Shown here: positions 55,903-64,000 of the stretch, piece after piece
Layout: each line of letters begins with the position of its first letter
Position numbering within the stretch: position 1 is the first letter of the stretch
Assembly (NCBI RefSeq): GCF_008801715.1
Contig: NZ_VZPG01000001.1
Span: 1,116,001 to 1,180,000, forward strand
Direction: 5' to 3'
Length of the DNA stretch: 64,000 nt
Origin: Pseudochrobactrum saccharolyticum
Lineage (GTDB): Bacteria; Pseudomonadota; Alphaproteobacteria; Rhizobiales; Rhizobiaceae
Made by a program: the position numbers and the translations under genes
The notes under the pieces: model-generated
What the model saw: only the letters and a program-made list of their open reading frames with translations
Told to the model about the DNA's origin: nothing
Database searches by the model: none

Positions 55903-57510
55903 TTATGCGGATTGTTCGTTGATCAGGCGCTTCAGCAGTTCCAGCTCCTGCGCCAGTTTAAGATCAGCACCGACCAGATCTTCGATCTTGCGGACAGCAT
56001 GCAGCACTGTGGTGTGATCGCGTCCGCCAAAACGACGGCCGATTTCCGGCAATGAGCGCGGAGTCAGCATTTTCGCCAGATACATCGCAACCTGACGCGG
56101 CTTCACGATGGTGCGGGTACGGCGGTTGGACAGCAGATCCTGCTTCGACACATTGTAATGACGGGCAACAATGCGCTGAATTTCCTCAATACGGATGCGC
56201 TTTGGCTCACCGGCACGGGTCAGATGACCCAGCAGCTCATCAACGCGGTCGATCGACAGGTTCGGTTCAAAGGACTGACGGAACAACAGCTGGTTGAATG
56301 CGCCTTCCAGTTCACGGCCGGAACCGGTCACAGTGCGTGCCACATGGGCCAGAATATCGTCCGCAATATCAATATTGCGTTCTTCTGCCTGCGCAGCGCT
56401 CAGGCGGCGCTTGAGCATTTCCACGCGCATTTCATAATCCGGTGCGGCCATTTCCAAGGCTACACCGCCCTGCAGACGGGAGCGCACGCGCACATCCAGC
56501 GATTCCAGCTCGGAAGGGGCGCGGTCTGCGGCCACAACAACCTGCTTGGCGCTGTCGAGCAGCGTGTTGATCAGATGGCAGAATTCGTGCTGGATGGATT
56601 TACCCTGCAGGAACTGCATATCATCAATAATCAGAAGATCGATATCGCGCAGCTGTTCTTTGAAAGACAGCGCATTATTGTCACGGATTGCCGTTGCAAA
56701 GCGCCACATGAAATATTCAGCGGTCAGATAGACAACGCGCGGCTTATCCTGACGCTGCAAAGCGCTGGCGGCAATAGCCTGCAAAAGATGGGTTTTACCA
56801 AGACCAACGGAAGCGTGGATGAACAGCGGGTTGAAGCGTACGGCGCTGGAGCCGGCTTCGGCAATGGTGCGGGCAGCAGCAAGTGCCACACGGTTGGAAG
56901 CACCGTCAACAAAGCTGTCGAAAGTATAGCGCGGATCGAGCGGAGAACCGAGTACGGCACCGGCAGCGGCGCTCTGAGCGGCCACTTCTGCCTGACTTGC
57001 GCGTTTTTCAGCCGAGAAGCTCTGGCCAACCGGGAAGACCGGCTTTTCGCGCTGCGGCGCAGCAAGCTGCGGGATTTCCGCCACGATATCAGCAACAGGT
57101 GCCACAGGACGGGCGGTACGGCTCATGCCGCGCACCACAACTTCAACTTTCAGAATCTGCGGATTTTCTTCCTGCCAGAGCATGGTCAGCATTTCAGCAT
57201 AATGGTTGTTGATCCATGAGCGCAAAAATGCGGTCGGCACCGAAAAACGTACAACACTCTTGGAGACTTCATCCAGCTTCAGACGACCAAACCACGAAGA
57301 GAATATTTCACTGCCGACGCGTGCTTTCAGCTTGCTCAGCAGTCGTTCAAAGGCCTCATCCGGAGAAGCGGTTGTCAAAGTCATATTCTCTTTCTCACTC
57401 ATAAAATCCGGCGCCGCATCAAACTGACCCTGCAGGCTGCGATTGATCGGCGGGACTGGCTGACCGGCTTCGCTCATCACGTCCAGTTTAGCCTCATTCT
57501 TTGCAATCAT
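55903..57510 (-). CDS. dnaA: chromosomal replication initiator DnaA
   Basis: 535 aa from ATG 57510 (GAGG 6 nt upstream). The frame is open to an ATG at 57555 that would add 15 residues; ATGs at Met27, Met52 and Met58 of that longer frame are also possible. Domain I ([25 protein letters not shown]), a linker, then AAA+ domain III with Walker [15 protein letters not shown] and Walker [13 protein letters not shown]. Domain IV is a DNA-binding helix-turn-helix with [17 protein letters not shown]. The N terminus is longer than in many DnaA proteins. Preceded by a 1-kb regulatory region and rpsT. Confidence 0.96.
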   Translation of the reverse strand: MIAKNEAKLDVMSEAGQPVPPINRSLQGQFDAAPDFMSEKENMTLTTASPDEAFERLLSKLKARVGSEIFSSWFGRLKLDEVSKSVVRFSVPTAFLRSWINNHYAEMLTMLWQEENPQILKVEVVVRGMSRTARPVAPVADIVAEIPQLAAPQREKPVFPVGQSFSAEKRASQAEVAAQSAAAGAVLGSPLDPRYTFDSFVDGASNRVALAAARTIAEAGSSAVRFNPLFIHASVGLGKTHLLQAIAASALQRQDKPRVVYLTAEYFMWRFATAIRDNNALSFKEQLRDIDLLIIDDMQFLQGKSIQHEFCHLINTLLDSAKQVVVAADRAPSELESLDVRVRSRLQGGVALEMAAPDYEMRVEMLKRRLSAAQAEERNIDIADDILAHVARTVTGSGRELEGAFNQLLFRQSFEPNLSIDRVDELLGHLTRAGEPKRIRIEEIQRIVARHYNVSKQDLLSNRRTRTIVKPRQVAMYLAKMLTPRSLPEIGRRFGGRDHTTVLHAVRKIEDLVGADLKLAQELELLKRLINEQSA

Positions 57511-58110
57511 TTTCGCCTCACAATAGTGTTCAGTTTTTTGGTTGCGGCAGATCATTCCATCATACCGGATGCATCCTGTTCAGATGCTCGTTACTCAGCG
57601 GTTTGGCCGGGACTGTCCCTCAGCTTCCGCTCTGATTTTTTTGTTCGTTATAAAATTCTGTTCGCTTCAGTCTTGCCGGTCTTTTGCAGCGTGTCTTTCT
57701 CCGGCTCTTTTTCCGATTGTCCGGTGAGTATCCCGCAAGGAACGACTCATATTCCGGTCACTCCATGCTGATTGCCCGTATTGAACCATTCAACAACCTC
57801 TGTTTCCATCTGCAGCTGCGCAAAGCTTTTTTAGGGTTAATGGCCGGTAAATGATGTCATTACTCATCATTTCAGAACGGCCTTACTCTTTCCGGCAACC
57901 GCAGGTCGGATCCTCATTCAGGATATTTCCCCCCGCAGTGCCGATCATTCGCAGACACACAGATACTCTTTCGCAGAACGGGAAATTCTGCGTCAGATCA
58001 CTTTGCACGCCATGAAATTATAACCGGACGCCGAGAGCCTTTAGGCCAATGGTCCAGAGCACTGATCGGCTAACATTAGCGAAATCTTTGGCCTTAGGGC
58101 AAGACCGCCG

Positions 58111-58125
58111 TTAAGAGTTTTTTAA
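58111..58125. promoter_or_regulatory. CtrA-type binding site TTAA-N7-TTAA
   Basis: TTAAGAGTTTTTTAA matches the full consensus of the alphaproteobacterial cell-cycle regulator CtrA exactly. It lies about 600 bp upstream of the dnaA start. Confidence 0.5.
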
Positions 58126-58192
58126 TCATTTGATCTGTCTTTCGGTACGCATAACTATTCTGATACAGGGTCTGAAATTAATAAGACCTTTG

Positions 58193-58437
58193 GATTCAAC
58201 ATCTTTTTATCGGAGCAATTATTAACCCTTCCGGAATCTCCGGAGCGAAAAAAAATAATAATAATTCACTTGACTCAGGCTCCTCCGAGGCAATCCCCAG
58301 ACTCAGTTCAGAACTGTGCATAAAGACGGGTTCTGCGCTTAAAATTTATTGCAAATATAAAAATATAGAAAAAGAGATTCTCCCAATATTTTAGAGATTC
58401 CTTCTAATATTGCTCCCGATTCTGATCTTCTGAATAT
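58193..58437. promoter_or_regulatory. cluster of seven GANTC (CcrM) sites and GATTC...AATATT units
   Basis: GANTC occurs at 58193, 58234, 58272, 58300, 58376, 58396 and 58418 (first base of each). Random expectation is about one per 256 bp. The last three are each followed by AATATT after 4, 5 and 10 nt, giving three related units about 20-22 bp apart. CcrM methylates GANTC in alphaproteobacteria and controls dnaA timing in Caulobacter. Confidence 0.55.
58315..58323 (-). promoter_or_regulatory. DnaA box (TTATGCACA)
   Basis: TGTGCATAA on the plus strand is the complement of TTATGCACA, a perfect match to the TTATNCACA consensus. It is the only consensus box I found between dnaA and rpsT. Confidence 0.55.
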
Positions 58438-58464
58438 TCAGGAGAAACATAAAATTCAGACACA

Positions 58465-58494
58465 AAAAAACCCGGCACTGAGGCCGGGTTTTTT
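58465..58494. terminator. terminator of rpsT
   Basis: AAAAAACCCGGC and GCCGGGTTTTTT form a perfect 12-bp stem with a 6-nt loop. On the minus strand it ends in a T run and lies 21 nt past the rpsT stop. It insulates rpsT from dnaA. Confidence 0.9.
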
Positions 58495-58515
58495 AAACTG
58501 AAAGACAGTCTGATA

Positions 58516-58782
58516 TTAGGCAGTCATGCCTTTAAGACGTGCAGCCAGACGCGAAACTTTACGCGAAGCAGTGTTCTTATGAACAACGCCTTTAGAAGCG
58601 GCGCGCATCAGTTCAGGCTCAGCAATCTTGAAAGCAGCCTGTGCAGCAGCTTTATCACCGAGTGCTACAGCATCTTCGAACTTACGTACGAAAGTGCGCA
58701 CGCGGGAACGACGGGATTTGTTGACCTCGGTGCGGGCTTCGATTTTACGAACCGCTTTCTTGGCCGAAGGTGTATTGGCCAT
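58516..58782 (-). CDS. rpsT: 30S ribosomal protein S20
   Basis: 88 aa, normal length. Starts [36 protein letters not shown] and ends with [17 protein letters not shown], the helical bundle that binds 16S rRNA. Its position directly upstream of dnaA is the usual alphaproteobacterial arrangement. Confidence 0.97.
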   Translation of the reverse strand: MANTPSAKKAVRKIEARTEVNKSRRSRVRTFVRKFEDAVALGDKAAAQAAFKIAEPELMRAASKGVVHKNTASRKVSRLAARLKGMTA

Positions 58783-59043
58783 AAATGCCTCTCTTTTTCT
58801 GTCAGCTTTCCAGCGGGCTTTTCAGCATCGATATTCATATCGAAGGGGCAGGCCACCGGGCAAAAATCTATCCGGACAGCCCGAAAGCCGTCTCACTGTT
58901 GCGCGCTTATAGATCAGCTTGTCCGCGCCGTCAATCTGGATTCTCTCTCCACAAAGGGCTGAAACCCGTAAAAGATGGTTTCCAGAACGTTTTCTGACAA
59001 GTGGCGCTGCGGTTTTACGGCCGGAGCGCCCCTATAAGACGAC

Positions 59044-59817
59044 TCAGCGGCTGGAGAAAGACGGGCTGCGCTTATCGACAAATGCCGACATGCCTTCTTT
59101 CTGGTCTTCTGTAGCGAAAAGCGCATGGAAGGAACGGCGCTCATATTTCAGCCCTTCCTGCAATGTCGTCTCAAAAGCACGATTGACCGATTCTTTTGCC
59201 ATCATCACTGAGAGCCGCGAGAAAGCAGCAATCCGTTCTGCCGCTTTCAGCGCTTCATCCAGCAGCACTTCCGGCGCTACTACGCGTGACACCAGTCCGC
59301 AACGCTCAGCCTCAGCCGCGTCCATCATTCGGCCGGTCAGCACCATATCCATAGCTTTGGCTTTGCCGACAAAACGCGCCAGACGCTGGGTGCCGCCCAT
59401 ACCCGGAATGATTCCAAGCGTAATTTCCGGCTGACCGAACTTGGCATTATCCGCAGCAATGATGAAATCACACATCATCGCCAGTTCGCAACCGCCGCCC
59501 AGCGTATAGCCGCTGACCGCAGCAATTACCGGCTTACGAATGGCATTGATCCCTTCCCAGTCGCTGAGAAAATCCTGCCCGTAAGCATCGGCAAAACTGA
59601 GATTCTGCATTTCCTTAATATCGGCACCGGCAGCAAAAGCCTTCTCGGAACCGGTCAGGACAATCGCACCGATCGCATCATCCCGGTCGAATGCCTGCAG
59701 CGCATCTGTCAGTTCGGTAATCAGCTGTGTGTTCAGTGCATTCAGCGCCTGCGGACGGTTGAGCCGGATCAGACCGGTTTTGCCGCGTGTTTCCGCAAGA
59801 ATCGTTTCATAGGCCAT
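59044..59817 (-). CDS. echA: enoyl-CoA hydratase
   Basis: 257 aa from ATG 59817 (GGGGGAG upstream, TTG 59820 alternative). Crotonase fold: [13 protein letters not shown] (oxyanion hole and first catalytic Glu side), [48 protein letters not shown] with the second catalytic Glu. Hydrates trans-2-enoyl-CoA in fatty-acid beta-oxidation. Between mutM and rpsT, a conserved rhizobial order; the gap to mutM is 46 nt. Confidence 0.93.
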   Translation of the reverse strand: MAYETILAETRGKTGLIRLNRPQALNALNTQLITELTDALQAFDRDDAIGAIVLTGSEKAFAAGADIKEMQNLSFADAYGQDFLSDWEGINAIRKPVIAAVSGYTLGGGCELAMMCDFIIAADNAKFGQPEITLGIIPGMGGTQRLARFVGKAKAMDMVLTGRMMDAAEAERCGLVSRVVAPEVLLDEALKAAERIAAFSRLSVMMAKESVNRAFETTLQEGLKYERRSFHALFATEDQKEGMSAFVDKRSPSFSSR

Positions 59818-59863
59818 CAAGATACTCCCCCAAGGCAGTGATTATTTATGAACGGAAAAGAGA

Positions 59864-60751
59864 TCAGGCGCTGCAGGCAGCGCAAAAGAAAGTTGAGCGT
59901 CCGTTCTGCACAATGCGCTGTATCGTTGCGCCACAACGCCGGCATGGCTCATCCTCGCGGTCATAGACCGCAAAACTATGCTGGAAATAGCCCAGCGTGC
60001 CATCAGCCTGACGATGATCACGCAGACTGGAGCCGCCTGCCACGATGGCTTCGGCAATCACCTCGCGAACAGAAGTCGCCAGCGATTCTGCCAGTTGCGG
60101 ATCCTGCGCGACATCTCCAGCAGCACGCAAAGGTGAAAGGCCGGAGCGCCACAAAGCCTCGCAGACATAAATATTGCCAAGGCCGGCAATCAACCGCTGA
60201 TCCAGCAGTGCCGCCTTTAAAGTGATTTTCTTGTTGCGGAATAAGTCTGCAAGTACCGCGCCTGACAGGCTGTTGCCTGTCGGCTCAATGCCAAGATCTT
60301 TCAGGGACGGATGCGTTTCCAGCTCTCCGGCACCGCATAACAGCAAAAACCCGAAACGACGCGGATCATTATAGATCACCTGACGCTGCCCGTAATTTTC
60401 TGTCTGTAAGTGAAAAACCACATGGTCATGGGCTGTATTCTTAGAACGCGGATAATGAAAATCATCTGCCAAGCGATGTCCGGATGAAGAACGCAGATCA
60501 GGTTCAATCCTGTAGGAGCCGGACATACCCAGATGACTGATGAGACTGGCACCGTCTTCAAATTCGATCAGCAGATATTTGGCACGCCGCCCCAGCGAGA
60601 TAATTTTTTGCCCCTGCAGACGCTCACTCAGCTTTTCAGGAAAAGGAAAACGCAGGTCAGGACGGTTTAAGACCAGACCTTCAACAGTTGCGCCTTCCAT
60701 AACCGGTTGCAAACCGCGACGGACCGTTTCCACCTCCGGTAATTCAGGCAT
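59864..60751 (-). CDS. mutM: formamidopyrimidine-DNA glycosylase
   Basis: 295 aa from ATG 60751, giving the catalytic N terminus [14 protein letters not shown] (Pro2 after Met removal, Glu3). The frame is open 3 nt further to GTG 60754. The C-terminal zinc finger C-x2-C...C-x2-C is present ([24 protein letters not shown]). Excises oxidised purines such as 8-oxoguanine. It starts inside the end of deoB (60744), an 8-nt overlap. Confidence 0.96.
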   Translation of the reverse strand: MPELPEVETVRRGLQPVMEGATVEGLVLNRPDLRFPFPEKLSERLQGQKIISLGRRAKYLLIEFEDGASLISHLGMSGSYRIEPDLRSSSGHRLADDFHYPRSKNTAHDHVVFHLQTENYGQRQVIYNDPRRFGFLLLCGAGELETHPSLKDLGIEPTGNSLSGAVLADLFRNKKITLKAALLDQRLIAGLGNIYVCEALWRSGLSPLRAAGDVAQDPQLAESLATSVREVIAEAIVAGGSSLRDHRQADGTLGYFQHSFAVYDREDEPCRRCGATIQRIVQNGRSTFFCAACSA

Positions 60752-61985
60752 CACTCTCTCCGCTGCGTTCTGACTGCCGATAGCCGGTATGAGCCGTCAG
60801 AAAATCTTCACCGGCAAGCTCATTTTTCAACCCCAGATAGGCGGCTACAGATTTACCAATATCCGCAAAACTGTTGCGCATACCGATTGTGCCGCTCTCC
60901 GCACCGGCGATCAATACAGGCACACATTCACGGGTATGGTCACTTCCCTGCCAGCCCGGATCACAACCATGATCTGCGGTCAGAATTAGCACATCCCCCT
61001 CGCGCATTTTGCCGAGAATTTCCGGCAGGCGCTTATCGAAGGCTTCAAGTGCGGCAGCATAACCGGCAATGTCGCGCCTGTGGCCATAGAGCATATCGAA
61101 ATCCACCAGATTGGTGAAAATCAGATCGCCGTCACCGGCCTCATTCATTGCCTCCAGCGTGGCATCAACTAAGGCCTGATTGCCATGCGCTTTGCGCAAT
61201 TGCGTCACGCCTGACCCAGCAAAAATATCACTGATTTTTCCGACCGCATAAACATCATGTCCGGATGCTTCGACAATATTCAGCAATGTAGGCTGCGGCG
61301 GCGGTACGGCAAAATCGCGCCGGTTGCCGGTGCGTTCAAAGCTCTCCTGCGTTTCCCCGATAAATGGCCGTGCAATGACACGGCCGATATTCAGCGGATC
61401 CACCAGCAGACGCAAAGCTGCACAAAGATCATAAAGCCGCTGCAAGCCGAAATGTGCTTCATGGGCAGCTACCTGCAACACGGAATCTGACGATGTATAG
61501 AAAATCGGTTTTCCGGTTCGGATATGCTCCTCACCATATTGCGCAATAATTTCAGTGCCTGAAGCATGGCAATTGCCCAATATTCCGCTCAAACCTTCCT
61601 GACGGATAATCGTATCCGTCAAATCCTCAGGAAAGGCCGGAATACTATGCGGGAAATAACCCCAGTCAAAAGGTACCGGCAGACCTGCAATTTCCCAATG
61701 GCCGGAAGGTGTATCCTTGCCTTTCGAGACTTCACTCGCAGCGCCCCACAAGCCATGAGACCGTAAGGCTGCATTGATACCGGCAGGGAAAGCGCCGCTC
61801 GCACATTGCGCGGCACGCCCTAATCCCAGTTCCAGCATATGCGGAATATGTAATGGTGCCTGTTTATCCGCACAAAAGCGGGCAATTGTCCCCAGCGTAT
61901 TGGCTCCTTGATCGCCAAAGGCGGCCGCATCCGGTGCGCCGCCAATGCCGAAAGAATCAAGGACAATAAGGATAACCCGTCGCAT
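60744..61985 (-). CDS. deoB: phosphopentomutase
   Basis: 413 aa from ATG 61985 ([20 protein letters not shown]); ATGs upstream to 62033 add an unlikely N terminus. Alkaline-phosphatase-superfamily metalloenzyme interconverting ribose-1- and ribose-5-phosphate in nucleoside salvage. Metal-binding and catalytic stretches: [11 protein letters not shown] (active-site Thr), [21 protein letters not shown] and [20 protein letters not shown]. Overlaps mutM by 8 nt. Confidence 0.95.
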   Translation of the reverse strand: MRRVILIVLDSFGIGGAPDAAAFGDQGANTLGTIARFCADKQAPLHIPHMLELGLGRAAQCASGAFPAGINAALRSHGLWGAASEVSKGKDTPSGHWEIAGLPVPFDWGYFPHSIPAFPEDLTDTIIRQEGLSGILGNCHASGTEIIAQYGEEHIRTGKPIFYTSSDSVLQVAAHEAHFGLQRLYDLCAALRLLVDPLNIGRVIARPFIGETQESFERTGNRRDFAVPPPQPTLLNIVEASGHDVYAVGKISDIFAGSGVTQLRKAHGNQALVDATLEAMNEAGDGDLIFTNLVDFDMLYGHRRDIAGYAAALEAFDKRLPEILGKMREGDVLILTADHGCDPGWQGSDHTRECVPVLIAGAESGTIGMRNSFADIGKSVAAYLGLKNELAGEDFLTAHTGYRQSERSGESDA

Positions 61986-62071
61986 GAGAATAATGCCTTC
62001 AGACCACTTCATTGAGTATTTCATGAAAGGCATATCATGAAAACTACCTCAAGCGTCAAGCAAGGAAATCA

Positions 62072-62704
62072 TCAGCACTGAGGGCAAGGAATAACATCTG
62101 AATAGCGCGGACTGGCAAAATAAATTTCTTCCATGTCTATATTGGGAAGAACCGATGAGAGCAGAGGTATATAAGTATATTGCGTCTCAACACGAATATA
62201 ATTCATTGGCTCTTGTCGCAGTTTTTCCGGAAGATAATCCCGCTTTGCTTGTTGCTCCTTTGGATTCCCTTTTTCGATGAAGCCAGGTGTCTTGCGTGAC
62301 CAATCCAATCTGACAACAAGTTTATTACTATTATTTACTCTCTCAACTCTGAGAAACGAAATCCTCATTTCGGGTTTGGTTACGGACGGAAACATTATCG
62401 TCGAGCCAATAGTAAAAATGTCATCGAGTTGTGCCGGCAGCACACTGATCTGCCGGCTCACCAAATCTCCGACAACACTGGCAACCCGATTCACTTTGCG
62501 GTTTGCATCCACGCCACGCGAAACATCAGCGACACCGGCATAAATAAAAATCATCACCGGTAAAAGAAGCGCAAACTCCACTGCGGATATACCGCGTTCG
62601 TCTTTGCTAAATTTTCTTGAGAGTGCAAATATATTCACACAGAACTTTCGCAAACTGCCGGTCAAAGTCAATCGTGCCCCGTTTATATTACAATGGAACC
62701 TCAT
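62072..62704 (-). CDS. TadE/TadG-family pilus assembly pseudopilin-like protein
   Basis: 210 aa. A short cytoplasmic N terminus leads to DERGISAVEFALLLPVMIFIYAGVADVSRG, the TadE-like signature (Gly-x-x-Ala-Val-Glu-Phe-Ala) with one membrane helix; the rest is periplasmic. Such proteins are minor pseudopilins of Tad/Flp pili. The start ATG overlaps the preceding gene's stop as ATGA (62701-62704). A later start, closer to the signature, is also possible. Confidence 0.82.
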   Translation of the reverse strand: MRFHCNINGARLTLTGSLRKFCVNIFALSRKFSKDERGISAVEFALLLPVMIFIYAGVADVSRGVDANRKVNRVASVVGDLVSRQISVLPAQLDDIFTIGSTIMFPSVTKPEMRISFLRVERVNNSNKLVVRLDWSRKTPGFIEKGNPKEQQAKRDYLPEKLRQEPMNYIRVETQYTYIPLLSSVLPNIDMEEIYFASPRYSDVIPCPQC

Positions 62705-63270
62705 CCTGAAAACGGTTCATTCTGCCAGGTCACAGTCGTAAACAGAGGAAGTACTCTGTCTCCATTTTCTGGTTTTGGATTTAAATAATAAAAAATATTG
62801 GTCAGAACCGGCCAGCGATATAATACATTTAGCTGATTAATTGTTGATGGCCCACCCAGATTAATCTGGGTAGGAAGACCAAGTTTTCCGTTGCTGGTTA
62901 CAAGATTTTTAACAGGAACATCAGAAAAAGTACTATAATTATTCAAATTAATCTGAAGATTTTTTTCGCAATCAACGACAGGTATAAATTGTATTTTTTG
63001 ACAAATACGATCTTTCAACGCTTCCGGCGTTGTATTTTCTTTCGTATCCTGTCCTGTATAAAATCGCCGGCTTGCATCTTCTGTCGCATAAGTCAGCATT
63101 TGCTGTACAGTGAAACTCAGCCCCAGTTCGACAATTGCGAAAATCAAAAACAAAAACGGAAAAGCGACCAGCGCAAACTCCACCGCTGTAACGCCTCGTT
63201 CATCCCGCCGGAACGAGCGAAGTGACTTTACAAAATGTCGGACAGAGTTTTTCTCAGCTCGGCTACTCAT
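62701..63270 (-). CDS. tadE: TadE-family pilus assembly protein
   Basis: 189 aa. Signature DERGVTAVEFALVAFPFLFLIFAIVELG with one membrane helix; the region around the signature is the prepilin-peptidase cleavage site in the family. The periplasmic part contains a Cys pair (ICQKIQFIPVVDCEKN). Forms a pair with the next gene in an ATGA overlap, as expected of the TadE/TadF/TadG pseudopilins needed for tight adherence pili. Confidence 0.85.
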   Translation of the reverse strand: MSSRAEKNSVRHFVKSLRSFRRDERGVTAVEFALVAFPFLFLIFAIVELGLSFTVQQMLTYATEDASRRFYTGQDTKENTTPEALKDRICQKIQFIPVVDCEKNLQINLNNYSTFSDVPVKNLVTSNGKLGLPTQINLGGPSTINQLNVLYRWPVLTNIFYYLNPKPENGDRVLPLFTTVTWQNEPFSG

Positions 63271-63323
63271 GATCTATTAAATTTTCCTGCAGTAGGACAG
63301 AAAATTGAAAACCTAGAATATAA

Positions 63324-63740
63324 TCAGGATCTTGGCGGAGCCACAACTTTAACTTTCGGCTCACAAATCGGCGTGCAGGACAATACAATCATATTGGAGC
63401 CCCGAAAAACACGGGTCGTTGCCAGATCGTTTTGTCCGACCATGACTTTTTCATCCAGTAATGTATCCCCGCTCTGATCTATAACAACCAGATTGGTGAC
63501 ACCATTATTACGTCCGGTCAGAATAATGGTTTTGGCATCCTGCATAACGGCATCAGCAATAGCATCATTTCCAATAATGACTGACTTAACAGGCTTATCC
63601 AGTCGCAAAATATGCGCCTGATCTGTCTGAACCTGTATTGCCTGAATTTCTGTCGCCCCAGCCGGATAGGTTAAGATACCTGCCCCCAGCAAAGCTGCAA
63701 CTATAAATTTTTTCAGATCTGTCATCTTCTTATCAGCCAT
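63324..63740 (-). CDS. short pilus secretin N-domain protein (CpaC/RcpA N-terminal type)
   Basis: 138 aa from ATG 63740; GTG 63761 is the alternative. Signal peptide ends PAGATE, followed by the pilus-assembly N-terminal domain (IQVQTDQAHILRLDKPVKSVIIGNDAIADAVMQD, then TNLVVIDQSGDTLLDEKVMV), which in full CpaC secretins precedes the channel-forming part. No secretin barrel follows; the frame simply ends after a Cys pair (SCTPICEPK). It is 53 nt upstream of tadE and in the same direction. Confidence 0.8.
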   Translation of the reverse strand: MADKKMTDLKKFIVAALLGAGILTYPAGATEIQAIQVQTDQAHILRLDKPVKSVIIGNDAIADAVMQDAKTIILTGRNNGVTNLVVIDQSGDTLLDEKVMVGQNDLATTRVFRGSNMIVLSCTPICEPKVKVVAPPRS

Positions 63741-63945
63741 AAAATATGCCCCGTAGCTCACCGCACTATGCGCAACAGGGATGAAAGAACAATTAATAGC
63801 TATATTTCCCTCATCGCCGATCTGGATGTTCTCCGTAAAATACTATGGCATCCGGCAGCATTAACCTGAAGGTAAACAGCATACAGTATCTCTGGCAGCA
63901 ACAGGATGAAACTCAAACAATGCTATTGTAAAATTCAGGCCGCAT

Positions 63946-64000
63946 ATGCTCGCTTTTCTCACTGCTCTGATTTTTTGCGGCACCATGATCTATGCTGCAG
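63946..64000 (+). CDS. cpaA: start of a possible CpaA/TadV prepilin peptidase, cut by window end
   Basis: The last 55 bases open with ATG and read MLAFLTALIFCGTMIYAA, a membrane helix like the N terminus of CpaA (type IV prepilin peptidase of Tad loci). Only 18 codons are visible and no strong Shine-Dalgarno precedes it (CAGG, 7 nt upstream). The divergent tad genes support the reading. The 3' part lies outside the window. Confidence 0.35.
   Translation, partial: MLAFLTALIFCGTMIYAA

Larger units (their letters stand above)
57511..58464. other. dnaA upstream region, candidate replication-control locus
   Basis: About 950 bp without a supportable gene. The half near dnaA is mixed; from 58110 to 58460 it is AT-rich and dense in signals: a CtrA-type TTAA-N7-TTAA (58111-58125), seven GANTC sites (58193-58422), one consensus DnaA box (58315-58323), and three GATTC...AATATT units (58376-58437). 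Open frames of 60-80 codons at 57526-57771 lack ribosome binding sites and are rejected. This is either the dnaA promoter region or an origin. Confidence 0.5.

Noticed and set aside
57526-57771. open frame of 81 codons upstream of dnaA
   Set aside because: Phe/Ser-rich sequence with no ribosome binding site, in a region with regulatory signals.

Overview
The window looks like a chromosomal segment of a Rhizobiales alphaproteobacterium, most likely a Brucellaceae member (Brucella/Ochrobactrum/Pseudochrobactrum side). Grounds are recalled family knowledge and not a search: the order mutM-echA-rpsT-dnaA-dnaN-recF, a yejA-yejA-yejB-yejE-yejF peptide importer, dnaX-ybaB-recR next to the SRP RNA, a class II EPSP synthase close to the Agrobacterium CP4 enzyme, a FYDLN-acid protein, and five copies of a RIME-like palindromic repeat. 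Almost everything is core genome. I saw no insertion sequence, integrase, CRISPR array or intact prophage.

Layout. 1-2.6 kb: a periplasmic copper protein, then an unknown Cys/His protein preceded by a small leader ORF and stacked hairpins. 2.6-11.3 kb: L,D-transpeptidase, tamB and tamA (with an apparent AUC start), and a secreted SH3 protein. 11.4-15.5 kb: the cytochrome bo3 operon cyoABCD. 15.5-16.9 kb: a long intergenic stretch and a 76-aa protein. 16.9-24 kb: a FtsK-type translocase without membrane segments, a membrane FMN glutamate-synthase-like protein behind a structured leader, a type II NADH dehydrogenase and a small unknown gene. 24.3-29.3 kb: tRNA-Ala(GGC), the FYDLN protein, then aroA-cmk-rpsA. 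29.5-33.7 kb: a GH108 muramidase in an AT-rich setting, a YeiH-type transporter with divergent LysR regulator, and a MltB-type transglycosylase. 33.7-37 kb: recR, ybaB, dnaX and SRP RNA. 37.1-41.4 kb: HIT protein, nudC, pheA, kdsB, a membrane-anchored cytochrome c and a PhnA-like protein. 41.5-50.3 kb: the Yej ABC importer and ghrA. 50.3-53.3 kb: two-subunit aconitase X, a GNAT acetyltransferase and a MoeB/ThiF-type E1 enzyme. 53.3-58.8 kb: recF, dnaN, dnaA and rpsT. 59-62 kb: echA, mutM, deoB. 62-64 kb: a Tad/Flp pilus cluster running off the end.

The most interesting signals are regulatory. (1) A 36-codon Arg/Pro-rich leader ORF at 1523-1633 overlaps the next gene by ATGA, and that gene's start region is exactly complementary over 10 nt to part of the leader ORF. 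(2) tamA appears to start at an AUC codon with an ideally placed Shine-Dalgarno; only this start gives it a signal peptide. (3) The 1-kb rpsT-dnaA intergenic region holds a TTAA-N7-TTAA CtrA-type site, a consensus DnaA box and seven GANTC methylation sites in 230 bp, three of them in spaced GATTC...AATATT repeats. (4) A hairpin-rich leader precedes the FMN glutamate-synthase-like gene. (5) Two convergent-gene terminators have palindromic elements lodged in their loops, and pheA carries a duplicated 3' tail.

No searches or folding programs were run. Pairings were found by eye, and family assignments rest on recognised motifs.
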